Positions 1-6,081 of a DNA stretch of 10,255 nt are shown one piece after another. The position numbers and the translations under genes were made by a program. Location of the stretch: NCBI GenBank assembly GCA_002493305.1, contig DKYJ01000041.1, positions 1 to 10,255 on the forward strand. The letters run 5' to 3'. The stretch comes from Clostridiales bacterium UBA7103. GTDB lineage: Bacteria > Bacillota > Clostridia > Oscillospirales > Oscillospiraceae. Position 1 is the stretch's first letter. Each line of letters opens with the position of its first letter. Below the pieces are notes generated by a model. It had not been told where the DNA came from. It ran no database searches and saw only the letters and a list, made by a program, of their open reading frames with translations.

Positions 1-27
1 GACCGGGGAGTTCGTTTGCTTATTCGT

Positions 28-663
28 TCAGCCGCTTTTGCGGGCGGCCTTGTCGCGACCCACACCGCAGCCGGGGTTCGTGAGCAGGCAGTTATGACTG
101 CACCCGCCGCAGTGCAGATCACGGGCGGTGACGAGGATGCGCTCAAAAGGCGCATAGCGAAAAATACCGCTGCGGGAAAAGCAGCAGCCCTGCCTGCGCA
201 GCGCGTCCAGCAGCGGGGCGACAAAGGAAGGGTGGCACACCAGCACGCAGTCCGCCTCCTGCTCTCTCAGCCGCGCGGCAAGGGCATTTGCTCTGGCCGC
301 GATGGTCTTATAGCTCTCCGGCTGGCGCTCAGAACCGAGGCGGCGCTGGAGACGTGCCATTATGTGCCAGCGCCAAAGAGGGAGCTTCTCCTCCGTGTCC
401 TTAAATGAGCGGCAGAGAACCGGTGCAAGGAGGCTTTCCCGGGCGATATCCCCGTCGGGGAAGATGTGCCGGGCCGTCTCCAAGTCTGCCTGAGCGGGGC
501 CGGCGAATATCCTGCGCCCATTGGCGGCGGAGCTTTTTTCGTTCACGCCGAGGGCAAGCGGCGCTTCAAGCTCCGCCATGCAAAGCGCGTCAAACTCTGC
601 GGAAGTGAGCTTTTCGGGGGCAACGGCGATGCTTTTGCCGCTGCAAATTATCCACAGCTTCAT
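28..663 (-). CDS. Degenerate histidine-phosphatase-like protein with Cys-rich C-terminal tail
   Basis: A 211-residue protein. The layout resembles the histidine phosphatase (phosphoglycerate mutase-like) fold: a short first beta strand at residues 1-8, a helix-rich middle, and VLVCHPSFVAPLL around residues 140-152, which matches the family's second-histidine strand (His144). The first-strand motif is normally RHG and supplies the phosphorylated histidine. Here it reads CSG (residues 7-9), so the nucleophile appears absent and phosphatase activity is doubtful. The last 30 residues are a separate tail with Cys185, Cys188, Cys192 and Cys199 (CxxCxxxCx6C) and several basic residues, which suggests a zinc or Fe-S site. 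The ATG at 663 has AAGGAA seven bases upstream. The gene follows the EFR1 ferredoxin gene on the same strand by 53 bases, so co-transcription and a redox-linked role are plausible. The fold assignment is by eye and moderate; function is unknown. Confidence 0.7.
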   Translation of the reverse strand: MKLWIICSGKSIAVAPEKLTSAEFDALCMAELEAPLALGVNEKSSAANGRRIFAGPAQADLETARHIFPDGDIARESLLAPVLCRSFKDTEEKLPLWRWHIMARLQRRLGSERQPESYKTIAARANALAARLREQEADCVLVCHPSFVAPLLDALRRQGCCFSRSGIFRYAPFERILVTARDLHCGGCSHNCLLTNPGCGVGRDKAARKSG

Positions 664-682
664 ATTTAAATTCCTTATAATT

Positions 683-708
683 TCAGCGCCGATGTTTATC
701 GGCGCTGA
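683..708 (-). terminator. Intercistronic hairpin between EFR1 gene and downstream gene
   Basis: A perfect 11-bp stem (TCAGCGCCGAT with ATCGGCGCTGA) and a 4-nt loop start 8 bases after the EFR1 stop codon. On the minus strand the stem is followed by AATTATAAGG rather than a U-tract. It is therefore more likely a partial terminator or an mRNA 3'-end stabiliser that lowers expression of the downstream gene than a full stop. Confidence 0.5.
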
Positions 709-716
709 TGTTGGTT

Positions 717-1499
717 TCAGTCGATATGGAAGAGTGTCTCCATCAGATCCTCAGGGGTGACGTTGGGGTTGTGGTAGCGCTCACGCTTGAGGGTGGCGCT
801 GCCAACATTGATGGCCTCCTGGGGGCAGAACTGGAGACAGCTCAGGCAGCCGATGCACTCCTTGCCGAAGTTGGGATAGCCGCCGTTAAAGTCAATATTG
901 CCGACGGGGCACAGCTCCGCGCACTGGCCGCAGCCAAGGCAGTCGCCGTTGACGATCATCTTGGAGGATTTGAGCTTTGCCAGCGTCGGCCACGCGGCGG
1001 CTTCCAGCTTGTTGAAGGTCAGAGCGACGGGGTGCCCAGCCTTTTTCTTGTTGTTCAGCACGTCTTTGGCGATTTTCGCGGCCAGCTTCTCGGAGCGCTT
1101 TTGAGCCATGGAGGGGGTCATGGGGGGAACCATCATTCCGTGGGGCATGAGCCAGGCGCAGGCGCTCTGGTGGCTGATACCCGCCCAGTAGTCAAGGCCG
1201 AGGATATCGTCGATCTTTTTTAGGCCGATGCCGGGGTAGCCCGCATAGCTGCACACGGCGAAGCGATAGGTATTCGCGCCCACGGCCACGCGCCTTATGT
1301 ACTCCTCGGTCTTGCCGGGCAGACCTCCGGCGTAGCAGGGGAACACAAAGCCCACGCGCTCAGCATGGCACACATCGGTGACGACCGGGGCGGAGCGCAT
1401 CATCACGATGTCCGTATCGCCCAGAACCTTGGCGATGTTTCTTGCGATGTCAAGGCAGTTGCCGCTGCCGGAGAAACAATAGATATAATTCTTACTCAT
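717..1499 (-). CDS. EFR1 family flavodoxin/ferredoxin fusion protein
   Basis: A 260-residue cytoplasmic electron-transfer protein. The N-terminal flavodoxin-like domain opens with YIYCFSGSGNCLDIA (residues 5-19), an FMN phosphate-binding loop of the FSGTGNS type. The C-terminal domain is a 2[4Fe-4S] ferredoxin with CLGCGQCAELCP (Cys187, 190, 193, 197) and CIGCLSCLQFCP (Cys215, 218, 221, 225), both canonical CxxCxxCxxxCP. This architecture is the EFR1 family, widespread in anaerobic Clostridia and presumed to shuttle electrons; the partner is not known. The ATG at 1499 has AAGGAG eight bases upstream. It is the first gene of a two-gene minus-strand unit and is divergent from a TetR-type regulator with an overlapping promoter, so that regulator probably controls it. 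Family identification is secure; the physiological role is not. Confidence 0.93.
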   Translation of the reverse strand: MSKNYIYCFSGSGNCLDIARNIAKVLGDTDIVMMRSAPVVTDVCHAERVGFVFPCYAGGLPGKTEEYIRRVAVGANTYRFAVCSYAGYPGIGLKKIDDILGLDYWAGISHQSACAWLMPHGMMVPPMTPSMAQKRSEKLAAKIAKDVLNNKKKAGHPVALTFNKLEAAAWPTLAKLKSSKMIVNGDCLGCGQCAELCPVGNIDFNGGYPNFGKECIGCLSCLQFCPQEAINVGSATLKRERYHNPNVTPEDLMETLFHID

Positions 1500-1543
1500 A
1501 TTATCGACTCCTTGTTTTTTATTCGGGGTAATTTAATGTTTGT

Positions 1544-1572
1544 ATTGTAACACAAAAAAAGTTCTGGTACAA
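1544..1572 (-). promoter_or_regulatory. Promoter of the EFR1 operon, mirrored on the TetR promoter
   Basis: On the minus strand: -35 TTGTAC (1567-1572), 17-nt spacer, extended -10 TGTTACAAT with TACAAT at 1544-1549. Its -10 lies on the -35 of the opposing promoter and its -35 on the opposing -10, so only one polymerase could occupy the site at a time. Predicted transcript start is near 1537. Confidence 0.6.
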
Positions 1573-1573
1573 T
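1545..1573 (+). promoter_or_regulatory. Promoter of the TetR-type regulator gene with candidate operator boxes
   Basis: -35 TTGTAA (1545-1550), 17-nt spacer, extended -10 TGGTACAAT (TACAAT at 1568-1573). ATTGTA/TACAAT hexamers occur at 1544-1549, 1568-1573 and 1584-1589. GTTCTGGTACAAT (1561-1573) and ATTGTAGAAC (1584-1593) form an imperfect inverted repeat over the -10 and initial transcribed region, a reasonable autoregulatory operator. Confidence 0.6.
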
Positions 1574-1606
1574 AGTTTCATAAATTGTAGAACAGAGGAG
1601 GGGCAA

Positions 1607-2155
1607 ATGTACCACATAAAGAGCGATAAGCGCGCCCGCTGCTCATCGGACATGATATGCCGCGCCATGCTGCAAACCCTTGAGGAAAAGCCGTTTGAGC
1701 AGATAAGCGTCAGTGATATACAGCGCCGCTCAACGGTGAGCCGCTCCACATTTTACAGGCATTTTGACAGCCTTGAGGACGTGCTGGCGCTGCTGTGTGA
1801 CCGGGGCTTTCAGGAGATATTCTCAAGCGGCGGGGACAGAGTCCCCGCGCCCGCGGCCATGCTGCACTACTGGTACACCCATGGCGAGCTGCTGGACGCG
1901 CTTGTAAAGGCGGGCAAGACCGAGCTTTTTTGCGACAGCTTTTCCCGGAGCCTTGCCGGCACCCAGGCGGCGGAGCTGCTGGATACGGAAAGCCCGGAGT
2001 TTGATTATTTTACCTCGAGCATAGCCTACACCATGATCGGCACGCTTGCCACATGGATACGCCGGGGCAGGCGAGAGAGCGAGGAGCGGGTCATGCAGGC
2101 GCTGCTCAAGGCGTTTTCGGCGATGGATACGCTGAACATTTTCCTGCTCAACTGA
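1607..2155 (+). CDS. TetR/AcrR family transcriptional regulator
   Basis: 182 residues. The N-terminal helix-turn-helix domain covers about residues 10-58. The recognition-helix stretch ISVSDIQRRSTVSRSTFYRHF (residues 33-53) has the typical TetR pattern of small residues followed by STFYxHF. The C-terminal part (about 60-182) is helical and diverse, as expected of a ligand-binding/dimerisation domain, and gives no hint of the ligand. It resembles the TetR-like proteins with the TetR_C_7/dihydroxyacetone-kinase-regulator style of C-terminus, but that is only an impression. The ATG at 1607 follows AGGAGG by five bases. It is divergently transcribed from the EFR1 operon with a shared promoter region, the classic layout for a repressor of its neighbour. 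Confidence 0.9.
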   Translation: MYHIKSDKRARCSSDMICRAMLQTLEEKPFEQISVSDIQRRSTVSRSTFYRHFDSLEDVLALLCDRGFQEIFSSGGDRVPAPAAMLHYWYTHGELLDALVKAGKTELFCDSFSRSLAGTQAAELLDTESPEFDYFTSSIAYTMIGTLATWIRRGRRESEERVMQALLKAFSAMDTLNIFLLN

Positions 2156-2157
2156 GC

Positions 2158-2187
2158 GCAAACCTCCCCGCCGACGGAGAGGTTTGT
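2158..2187 (+). terminator. Probable terminator of the TetR gene
   Basis: Starting 3 bases after the stop codon, GCAAACCTC (2158-2166) pairs with GAGGTTTGT (2179-2187): a 9-bp stem with one G-U pair and a 12-nt loop. No clear T-run follows, so terminator strength is uncertain. Confidence 0.45.
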
Positions 2188-2251
2188 TGCACTTATAGAC
2201 ACAAGGCCTCGCAGAGTTCGACGCCCGCAGGCGGCGAATAAATTAAAATAA

Positions 2252-2284
2252 GTTTTTCCCGGCGGCGTGTACGGCGGGAAAAAC
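2252..2284. repeat. Inverted repeat (hairpin A)
   Basis: GTTTTTCCC (2252-2260) pairs perfectly with GGGAAAAAC (2276-2284) around a 15-nt GC-rich loop. It is the first of three consecutive palindromes between the convergent TetR and dCMP deaminase genes, and its arms resemble those of hairpin B. Confidence 0.7.
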
Positions 2285-2302
2285 ACTTTGCGCGAAGAGA
2301 GT

Positions 2303-2335
2303 GTGTTTTTGCCCTCCGACGCTGGGCAAAAACAC
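2303..2335. repeat. Inverted repeat (hairpin B)
   Basis: GTGTTTTTGCCC (2303-2314) pairs perfectly with GGGCAAAAACAC (2324-2335), 12 bp with a 9-nt loop. The left arm could instead pair with AAAAACAC in the right arm of hairpin A, so A and B can compete. The T-rich arm may serve termination, but no T-run follows on either strand. Confidence 0.7.
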
Positions 2336-2357
2336 GCGGTTCGGAGCGAAAGCCCTT

Positions 2358-2392
2358 TTATCTGAGAAGCCCCTCCGGGGCTTCTCAGATAA
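2358..2392 (-). terminator. Long palindrome overlapping the dCMP deaminase stop codon
   Basis: TTATCTGAGAAGCCCC (2358-2373) and GGGGCTTCTCAGATAA (2377-2392) form a perfect 16-bp stem with a 3-nt loop. The stop codon of the minus-strand gene (2385-2387) lies inside the stem. On the minus strand it is followed by AAGGGC, not a U-tract. It probably acts as a convergent-gene 3'-end structure; terminator function is inferred. Confidence 0.55.
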
Positions 2393-2873
2393 GCTGGTTG
2401 AAAACCGAGTCGTCGTTCTCCACCCAATCGCTGACGGGAATGGTGCGGTAAGTGTCGGCGTCGGTGCGGATGACCACCTGCGCTATGCCGGCGTTTATGA
2501 TCTGGCGCTTACACATGGAGCAGCTCATGGCGTCGTGCAAAAGCTCGTTTGTGGCCGCGTCCCTGCCCACAAGGTAGATGGTGGCGCCGATCATGTCCCG
2601 GCGGGAGGCGGAGATGATGGCGTTAGCCTCAGCGTGCACACTGCGGCAAAGCTCATACCGCTCGCCGGAGGGTATGCGCAGCACCTCTCTTGTGCAGCCG
2701 CCCAGATCGGAGCAGTTGCGCCGGCCACGGGGGGCGCCGTTATAGCCGGTGGATATGATCTCGTCATTTCTCACGATTATGGCGCCATATTTTCTTCTCA
2801 GGCAGGTGGAGCGCTCCAGCACTGCGTCCGCTATGTCGAGATAATAATTTTGCTTGTCTCTGCGTTCGTCCAT
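2385..2873 (-). CDS. dCMP deaminase (deoxycytidylate deaminase)
   Basis: 162 residues, a normal length for the family. It deaminates dCMP to dUMP, feeding thymidylate synthesis. Zinc and catalytic motifs are visible: HAEANAII (His80, catalytic Glu82) and CSMCKRQIINAGI (Cys118, Cys121). The residue before the first Cys is Ser117 where the usual motif is PCxxC. The insert with Cys54 and Cys60 (NCSDLGGC) resembles the extra zinc-binding loop of bacterial dCMP deaminase/ComEB proteins. The ATG at 2873 has AGAGGAG eight bases upstream, immediately after the stop of the lipoprotein gene (16-base gap), so it is the second gene of that transcript. The last codons run into a 16-bp palindrome. The family is clear; the ComEB competence role does not follow from sequence. 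Confidence 0.93.
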   Translation of the reverse strand: MDERRDKQNYYLDIADAVLERSTCLRRKYGAIIVRNDEIISTGYNGAPRGRRNCSDLGGCTREVLRIPSGERYELCRSVHAEANAIISASRRDMIGATIYLVGRDAATNELLHDAMSCSMCKRQIINAGIAQVVIRTDADTYRTIPVSDWVENDDSVFNQLI

Positions 2874-2889
2874 TGTTCAGACTCCTCTT

Positions 2890-3984
2890 TTAGTAGTTAT
2901 AACCGTCAAAATCATAGGTCACGTTGTCGTAGTACTGATAGTCCGTGATATGCCGCCAGCAGGTGAAAGCCCGGCGGATAAGATAGTTGCGCTCGGTTTC
3001 GCGCCAGCCGCTGTCACAGGAGTGGATGTTGCCGTCATAATACACGAAGTTCGTGTCAGGGTACTGCTCCTGCCAGTAGTCCACAGTCTCCCGGCTTATG
3101 CCGGAGTATTTCACCATGACAAAGGTGATGTCCGGCATATTCTCAAGAAAGTCCATGTCGGTGGCATAGTCGCAGTAGCACAGGTTCAGATCCTTCATCT
3201 TTGTCAGCTCGTTGAGAAAGCTGAAATCCTCGACGGCGTGGTTCATGAAAAACTCAAGATAGATGAGGTTTTTCAGGTTGGCAAGGGGGCTTGCGTCCAC
3301 AAGATTGGGGTTATCCGCCAGTATCAGGACTTCCAGCTCCTCAAGCTGGCCGATGAGAGTCAGATCCCGCACATCGTTATGCCCCAGATCCAGCGCCTTC
3401 AGGTGCTTGCAGTATTTGAGCATGGGGTACAGCTCCTCATCGGTGAAACGGTGGTAGTCGATATCTCTCAGCGACGAGTAGCAGCGGATATCCGTGCGTA
3501 TATGGAAGCCGTCAAACATGAACGACCAGTACCACTCGGCCTCCGGTCGGATAGCGGAGTATCTGTCAAGATCTTCCACGGTGGCGGGAGTGTCGATAAC
3601 ATCCACGTATGTAAGCGCCGGCAGATAGCGCAGCGCGTCCTCCAGCCCCTCCAGCCCGTTGACCTTCAGCTGCGTGGTGGTGTTGGGGTAGCTGACGCCC
3701 TCAAACTCATAGTTCCACAGCACCTCACAGTCCGGCCTTGCCTCATACAGCGCGAGAAGCGCGGCATACTCCTTGCTGGCCGCGGCATCGACCCGGCGCA
3801 GGCTGGGGATATCCGCAAGAGCGGCGATCTCGGCGGCGCTCTCATCGGTGACGGTGTATTCGCTTATCGGTTCGGGAGTAGGCTCCGGAGTAGGCTCCGG
3901 TTCGGCAGCTTTGCCGCAGGCGCCGAGAAGCAGGGCGCACAGGACGGCGAAGGCGGCAAAGATGAGCTTCATACGGTTTGTCAA
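2890..3984 (-). CDS. Leucine-rich-repeat lipoprotein, function unknown
   Basis: 364 residues. The N-terminus has a basic start, a hydrophobic stretch (residues 7-20) and lipobox LLGAC with Cys23 as the likely lipidated residue, so the mature protein should be anchored on the outer face of the membrane. A Pro/Glu/Thr linker (about 28-39) follows, built on 12-bp tandem DNA repeats. From about residue 140 to 300 irregular leucine-rich repeats are visible, for example LKALDLGHNDVRDL and LEVLILADNPNLVDASPL. The C-terminus is rich in aromatic residues (YDFDGYNY). The start is TTG at 3984: AGGAAG lies seven bases upstream of it but 19 bases upstream of the first ATG (3972). LRR domains usually bind proteins or glycans, but the ligand cannot be read here. 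It has its own promoter and is co-transcribed with the dCMP deaminase gene, with no obvious functional link. Confidence 0.85.
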   Translation of the reverse strand: MTNRMKLIFAAFAVLCALLLGACGKAAEPEPTPEPTPEPISEYTVTDESAAEIAALADIPSLRRVDAAASKEYAALLALYEARPDCEVLWNYEFEGVSYPNTTTQLKVNGLEGLEDALRYLPALTYVDVIDTPATVEDLDRYSAIRPEAEWYWSFMFDGFHIRTDIRCYSSLRDIDYHRFTDEELYPMLKYCKHLKALDLGHNDVRDLTLIGQLEELEVLILADNPNLVDASPLANLKNLIYLEFFMNHAVEDFSFLNELTKMKDLNLCYCDYATDMDFLENMPDITFVMVKYSGISRETVDYWQEQYPDTNFVYYDGNIHSCDSGWRETERNYLIRRAFTCWRHITDYQYYDNVTYDFDGYNY

Positions 3985-4023
3985 AGAATCACTTCCTCTG
4001 TAAAAGTAAACAGGATTTTTTTA

Positions 4024-4052
4024 ATTTTAATATTGATGCTTCGTCTTGTCAA
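4024..4052 (-). promoter_or_regulatory. Sigma-A-type promoter of the lipoprotein / dCMP deaminase unit
   Basis: On the minus strand: TTGACA (4047-4052), 17-nt spacer, TAAAAT (4024-4029). This has a perfect -35 and a 5/6 -10, with a predicted start near 4017, about 33 nt before the TTG start codon. Confidence 0.8.
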
Positions 4053-4118
4053 TAAGCAGCTCCGGGCCGGAGTATATACAGTTGCGGCAGAATAGCTATG
4101 GCTTTTTATAAAAGAGCG

Positions 4119-4127
4119 TGGTATAAT
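4119..4127 (+). promoter_or_regulatory. Extended -10 promoter of queH
   Basis: TGGTATAAT is a perfect -10 hexamer (4122-4127) with the TGn extension; no good -35 lies 16-18 nt upstream. The start predicted seven bases downstream is 4134, the A of the queH ATG. No purine-rich ribosome binding site separates promoter and ATG, so the mRNA would be leaderless or nearly so. Confidence 0.65.
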
Positions 4128-4133
4128 CAAATC

Positions 4134-4796
4134 ATGGAAAGAAATTATCAAAGAGAACTGGATAGGATCATTCAAAAGCGCGGCAAGCGCTTTCCTCGTA
4201 TCCTGCTGCACAGCTGCTGCGGCCCATGCTCCGCCAGCGTGCTCGAATACCTGACAAAATATTTTGAGGTCACTTTGCTGTGGTACAATCCAAACCTCTT
4301 CCCAAAGGAGGAGTTTGACCGCCGCTTTCAGGCGCAGGTGCAGCTTATAGAGAAGATGGGCCTTGCCGACAAGGTGAACATTCTGGCCGAGCCATGGAAG
4401 AGCGAGGATTACTATAAGCGCATAAAGGGACTTGAGCAGGAGCCGGAGGGCGGCAAACGCTGCACGGAGTGCTTCCGTCTGCGTCTTTTGGAGACGGCGC
4501 GCCTTGCAAAGCACTACGGCTATGACTACTTCTGCACCACGCTCACCCTCTCCCGCCATAAGGACGCAAAGCGCATAAACGAGATAGGCGAGGAGCTGGG
4601 AAAAGCCGTGGGTGTCAGCTGGCTGCCCTCGGACTTTAAAAAGCGCGGCGGCGAGCAGCGCTCCGTGGAGCTGACCACGCAGCACGGCATCTATCGCCAG
4701 CTTTACTGCGGCTGCGAGTTTTCCCTCCGCGGCGGGAAGAAGCATGAAACGGAGAACGACCAGCCTGCCGAAGAAAGCACCGAGATATCTCTCTGA
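4134..4796 (+). CDS. queH: Epoxyqueuosine reductase QueH
   Basis: 220 residues from the ATG at 4134. QueH (formerly DUF208) carries out the last step of queuosine tRNA modification, reducing epoxyqueuosine to queuosine, and is the cobalamin-independent alternative to QueG. The family's cysteine motifs are present: HSCCGPC (Cys28, 29, 32), CTECFRLRL (Cys110, Cys113) and YCGCEFS (Cys192, 194), which hold the Fe-S and nearby metal sites. The 20-residue C-terminal extension after SLRGG is hydrophilic and variable. An in-frame ATG at 4098 would add 12 residues, but these run through the promoter's TATAAT and no ribosome binding site precedes it, so the shorter form is preferred. No other queuosine gene lies nearby, which fits salvage of precursors or genes elsewhere. 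Confidence 0.93.
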   Translation: MERNYQRELDRIIQKRGKRFPRILLHSCCGPCSASVLEYLTKYFEVTLLWYNPNLFPKEEFDRRFQAQVQLIEKMGLADKVNILAEPWKSEDYYKRIKGLEQEPEGGKRCTECFRLRLLETARLAKHYGYDYFCTTLTLSRHKDAKRINEIGEELGKAVGVSWLPSDFKKRGGEQRSVELTTQHGIYRQLYCGCEFSLRGGKKHETENDQPAEESTEISL

Positions 4797-4800
4797 CGAG

Positions 4801-4862
4801 GGAGCCCTGGTGCGGAGCAGATTTTGCGATTCTGCAAGGAATTTGCACCATTTCAAGGCTCC
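4801..4862 (+). other. Nested hairpin structure downstream of queH
   Basis: Three nested complementary pairs: GGAGCC/GGCTCC (4801-4806 with 4857-4862), GGTGC/GCACC (4809-4813 with 4845-4849) and GCAGA/TCTGC (4817-4821 with 4831-4835). Together they form one long imperfect stem beginning 4 bases after the queH stop. No T-run follows, so it is not a standard terminator. It could be a 3'-end stabiliser, a repeat element or a structured RNA. Confidence 0.45.
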
Positions 4863-4885
4863 GCTGCGTAAAGTCGCGCACACAG

Positions 4886-4917
4886 GCGCAGTTTCTGCGC
4901 AGAAGAGTGTTTTATCA
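4886..4917 (+). terminator. Weak terminator-like hairpin before galU
   Basis: GCGCAG (4886-4891) pairs with CTGCGC (4895-4900), 6 bp with a 3-nt loop. The short T-run TTTT begins about 10 bases later, so this is a poor terminator. The rest of the stretch to 5034 is AT-richer and shows no convincing gene or promoter. Confidence 0.25.
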
Positions 4918-5047
4918 AAAGATGCTAACAACCGGAAATATAACGCAAACTCAAGAGTAAACGCAGAATAAAGCGGCAAGTGCAGATTATCCGCAGAATG
5001 CTTTGGCGATTTATTTGGAGTTTACGAAAAAACGAAAGGAGATAGCC

Positions 5048-5929
5048 ATGAAAGTCAGAAAGGCCATAATTCCTGCGGCAGGTCTGGGCACGCGGCTGCT
5101 GCCGAATACCAAGAGCATTCCCAAGGAGATGCTGCCTCTGGTGGACAAGCCCGTGCTCCAGTACATCGTAGAGGAGGCGGTGTCCGCCGGCGTGGAGGAG
5201 ATACTCATTATCACCAACCGCGGCAAGTCGCCTATTGAGGATTATTTTGATTATGCCCCTGATCTTGAATCCCGCCTGATCCAGGACGGCAAGCAGGACG
5301 AAGCCCGCACGGTCAGAGAGGTCGCTGACATGGCAGATGTGTTCTTCCTGCGCCAGAAGGAGACAAAGGGCCTGGGTCATGCGGTGTGGCGCGCCAAGAG
5401 CTTTGTCGGAAACGAGCCCTTTGCCGTGTTGCTGGGCGATGATATCATGCTCAGTGAGAAGCCTGTTCTCAAGCAGCTTGTGGAGGCCGCCGAGGAGCAT
5501 AACTGCAGTGCCATCGCCATTCATGAGGTGCCGGACGAGCTTATCGTCAAGTATTCCTCCGTGCGCCTTGATAAGCAGTACAGCGAGCGGGTCTACGCCA
5601 TCGGGGATATGAACGAAAAGCCCGCATTGGACGAGAAGCTTTCAAACTTTGCTATCCTTGGCCGCTACGTGCTGACGCCGGCGGTGTTTGATATTCTGGG
5701 TTGCACGCCCCCCGGGCGCAATAACGAGATACAGCTCACCGACGGCATGAAGGAGCTTTGCAGGATCGAGCCTATGTGCGGAGTTGATTTTGAAGGTCAG
5801 CGCTACGATACCGGCAACCTCAAGGGCTATCTGGAAGCGATCATCGACTTCGCCCTTAAAAATAAGGAAGCGGGGGACTGGCTGCGCCAGTTTATTATTG
5901 ACAAGGCGGATATGCTGCGCAGGGGCTGA
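5048..5929 (+). CDS. galU: UTP-glucose-1-phosphate uridylyltransferase
   Basis: 293 residues, typical for GalU. It makes UDP-glucose from UTP and glucose-1-phosphate for cell-envelope polysaccharides, glycolipids and galactose use; the protein is cytoplasmic. The nucleotide-binding loop AAGLGTRLLPNTKSIPKEML (residues 10-29) contains GxGTR and the catalytic-site lysine. Further family marks are LLGDDIML (metal-binding Asp131/132), GRNNEIQLTDG (223-233) and YDTGNLKGYLEA (253-264). The ATG at 5048 is preceded by AAAGGAG with a 5-base gap. An in-frame upstream start at 5003 would overrun this ribosome binding site and add 15 residues not typical of the family. It appears monocistronic: a new promoter starts 9 bases after its stop codon. 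No clear promoter is seen upstream. Confidence 0.95.
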   Translation: MKVRKAIIPAAGLGTRLLPNTKSIPKEMLPLVDKPVLQYIVEEAVSAGVEEILIITNRGKSPIEDYFDYAPDLESRLIQDGKQDEARTVREVADMADVFFLRQKETKGLGHAVWRAKSFVGNEPFAVLLGDDIMLSEKPVLKQLVEAAEEHNCSAIAIHEVPDELIVKYSSVRLDKQYSERVYAIGDMNEKPALDEKLSNFAILGRYVLTPAVFDILGCTPPGRNNEIQLTDGMKELCRIEPMCGVDFEGQRYDTGNLKGYLEAIIDFALKNKEAGDWLRQFIIDKADMLRRG

Positions 5930-5937
5930 TAAAGTTC

Positions 5938-5966
5938 TTGACATTTTCCGCACAGAGGAATAGAAT
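5938..5966 (+). promoter_or_regulatory. Promoter of the TPP riboswitch-thiT transcript
   Basis: TTGACA (5938-5943), 17-nt spacer, TAGAAT (5961-5966): perfect -35 and 5/6 -10 at optimal spacing. The predicted start near 5973 lies just upstream of the aptamer. Confidence 0.85.
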
Positions 5967-5977
5967 AAAAGCCGTAA

Positions 5978-6068
5978 AAATGGGTGCTGGGTTTTCCCGG
6001 CTGAGACGAGGTAATCGAGCCTTGAAACCATCGAACCTGATCCGGGTAATGCCGGCGTAGGAAACAGA
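5978..6068 (+). ncRNA. TPP riboswitch (THI element) aptamer
   Basis: The conserved THI-box segments occur in order: GGGTGC (5982-5987), GGCTGAGA, GAACCTGATCCGGGTAATGC and CGGCGTAGGAAA. The aptamer senses thiamine pyrophosphate. GAACCTG in the core (6033-6039) is the exact complement of CAGGTTC in the 5' arm of the following terminator (6085-6091), so ligand-free RNA can form an antiterminator. TPP binding would sequester that segment and let the terminator fold. This predicts transcriptional OFF control of thiT. Boundaries are approximate because P1 is not obvious. Confidence 0.93.
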
Positions 6069-6081
6069 GAACGGTGATTTT

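Noticed and set aside
648..656. Perfect DnaA-box consensus TTATCCACA
   Set aside because: Single copy inside the coding region of the phosphatase-like gene; no cluster of boxes or AT-rich unwinding region, so not an origin.
3870..3902. 12-bp tandem repeats (GGAGTAGGCTCC type)
   Set aside because: They encode the Pro/Glu/Thr linker of the lipoprotein, an ordinary low-complexity linker; too few units for a CRISPR or other array.
2854..4095. Long plus-strand open frame (413 codons) opposite the lipoprotein gene
   Set aside because: It is antisense to a gene with signal peptide, LRR motifs, ribosome binding site and promoter; its translation resembles no family and lacks a ribosome binding site.
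4098..4133. Upstream in-frame ATG for queH
   Set aside because: Codons run through the promoter's TATAAT and no ribosome binding site precedes it; the family N-terminus fits 4134.
4744..4971. Plus-strand 75-codon frame after queH
   Set aside because: Overlaps the queH end in another frame, covers the hairpin region, has no clear ribosome binding site and resembles nothing known.
3981..4979. Minus-strand open frame of 332 codons across queH
   Set aside because: Antisense to QueH with its conserved cysteine motifs; composition is typical of a shadow frame.
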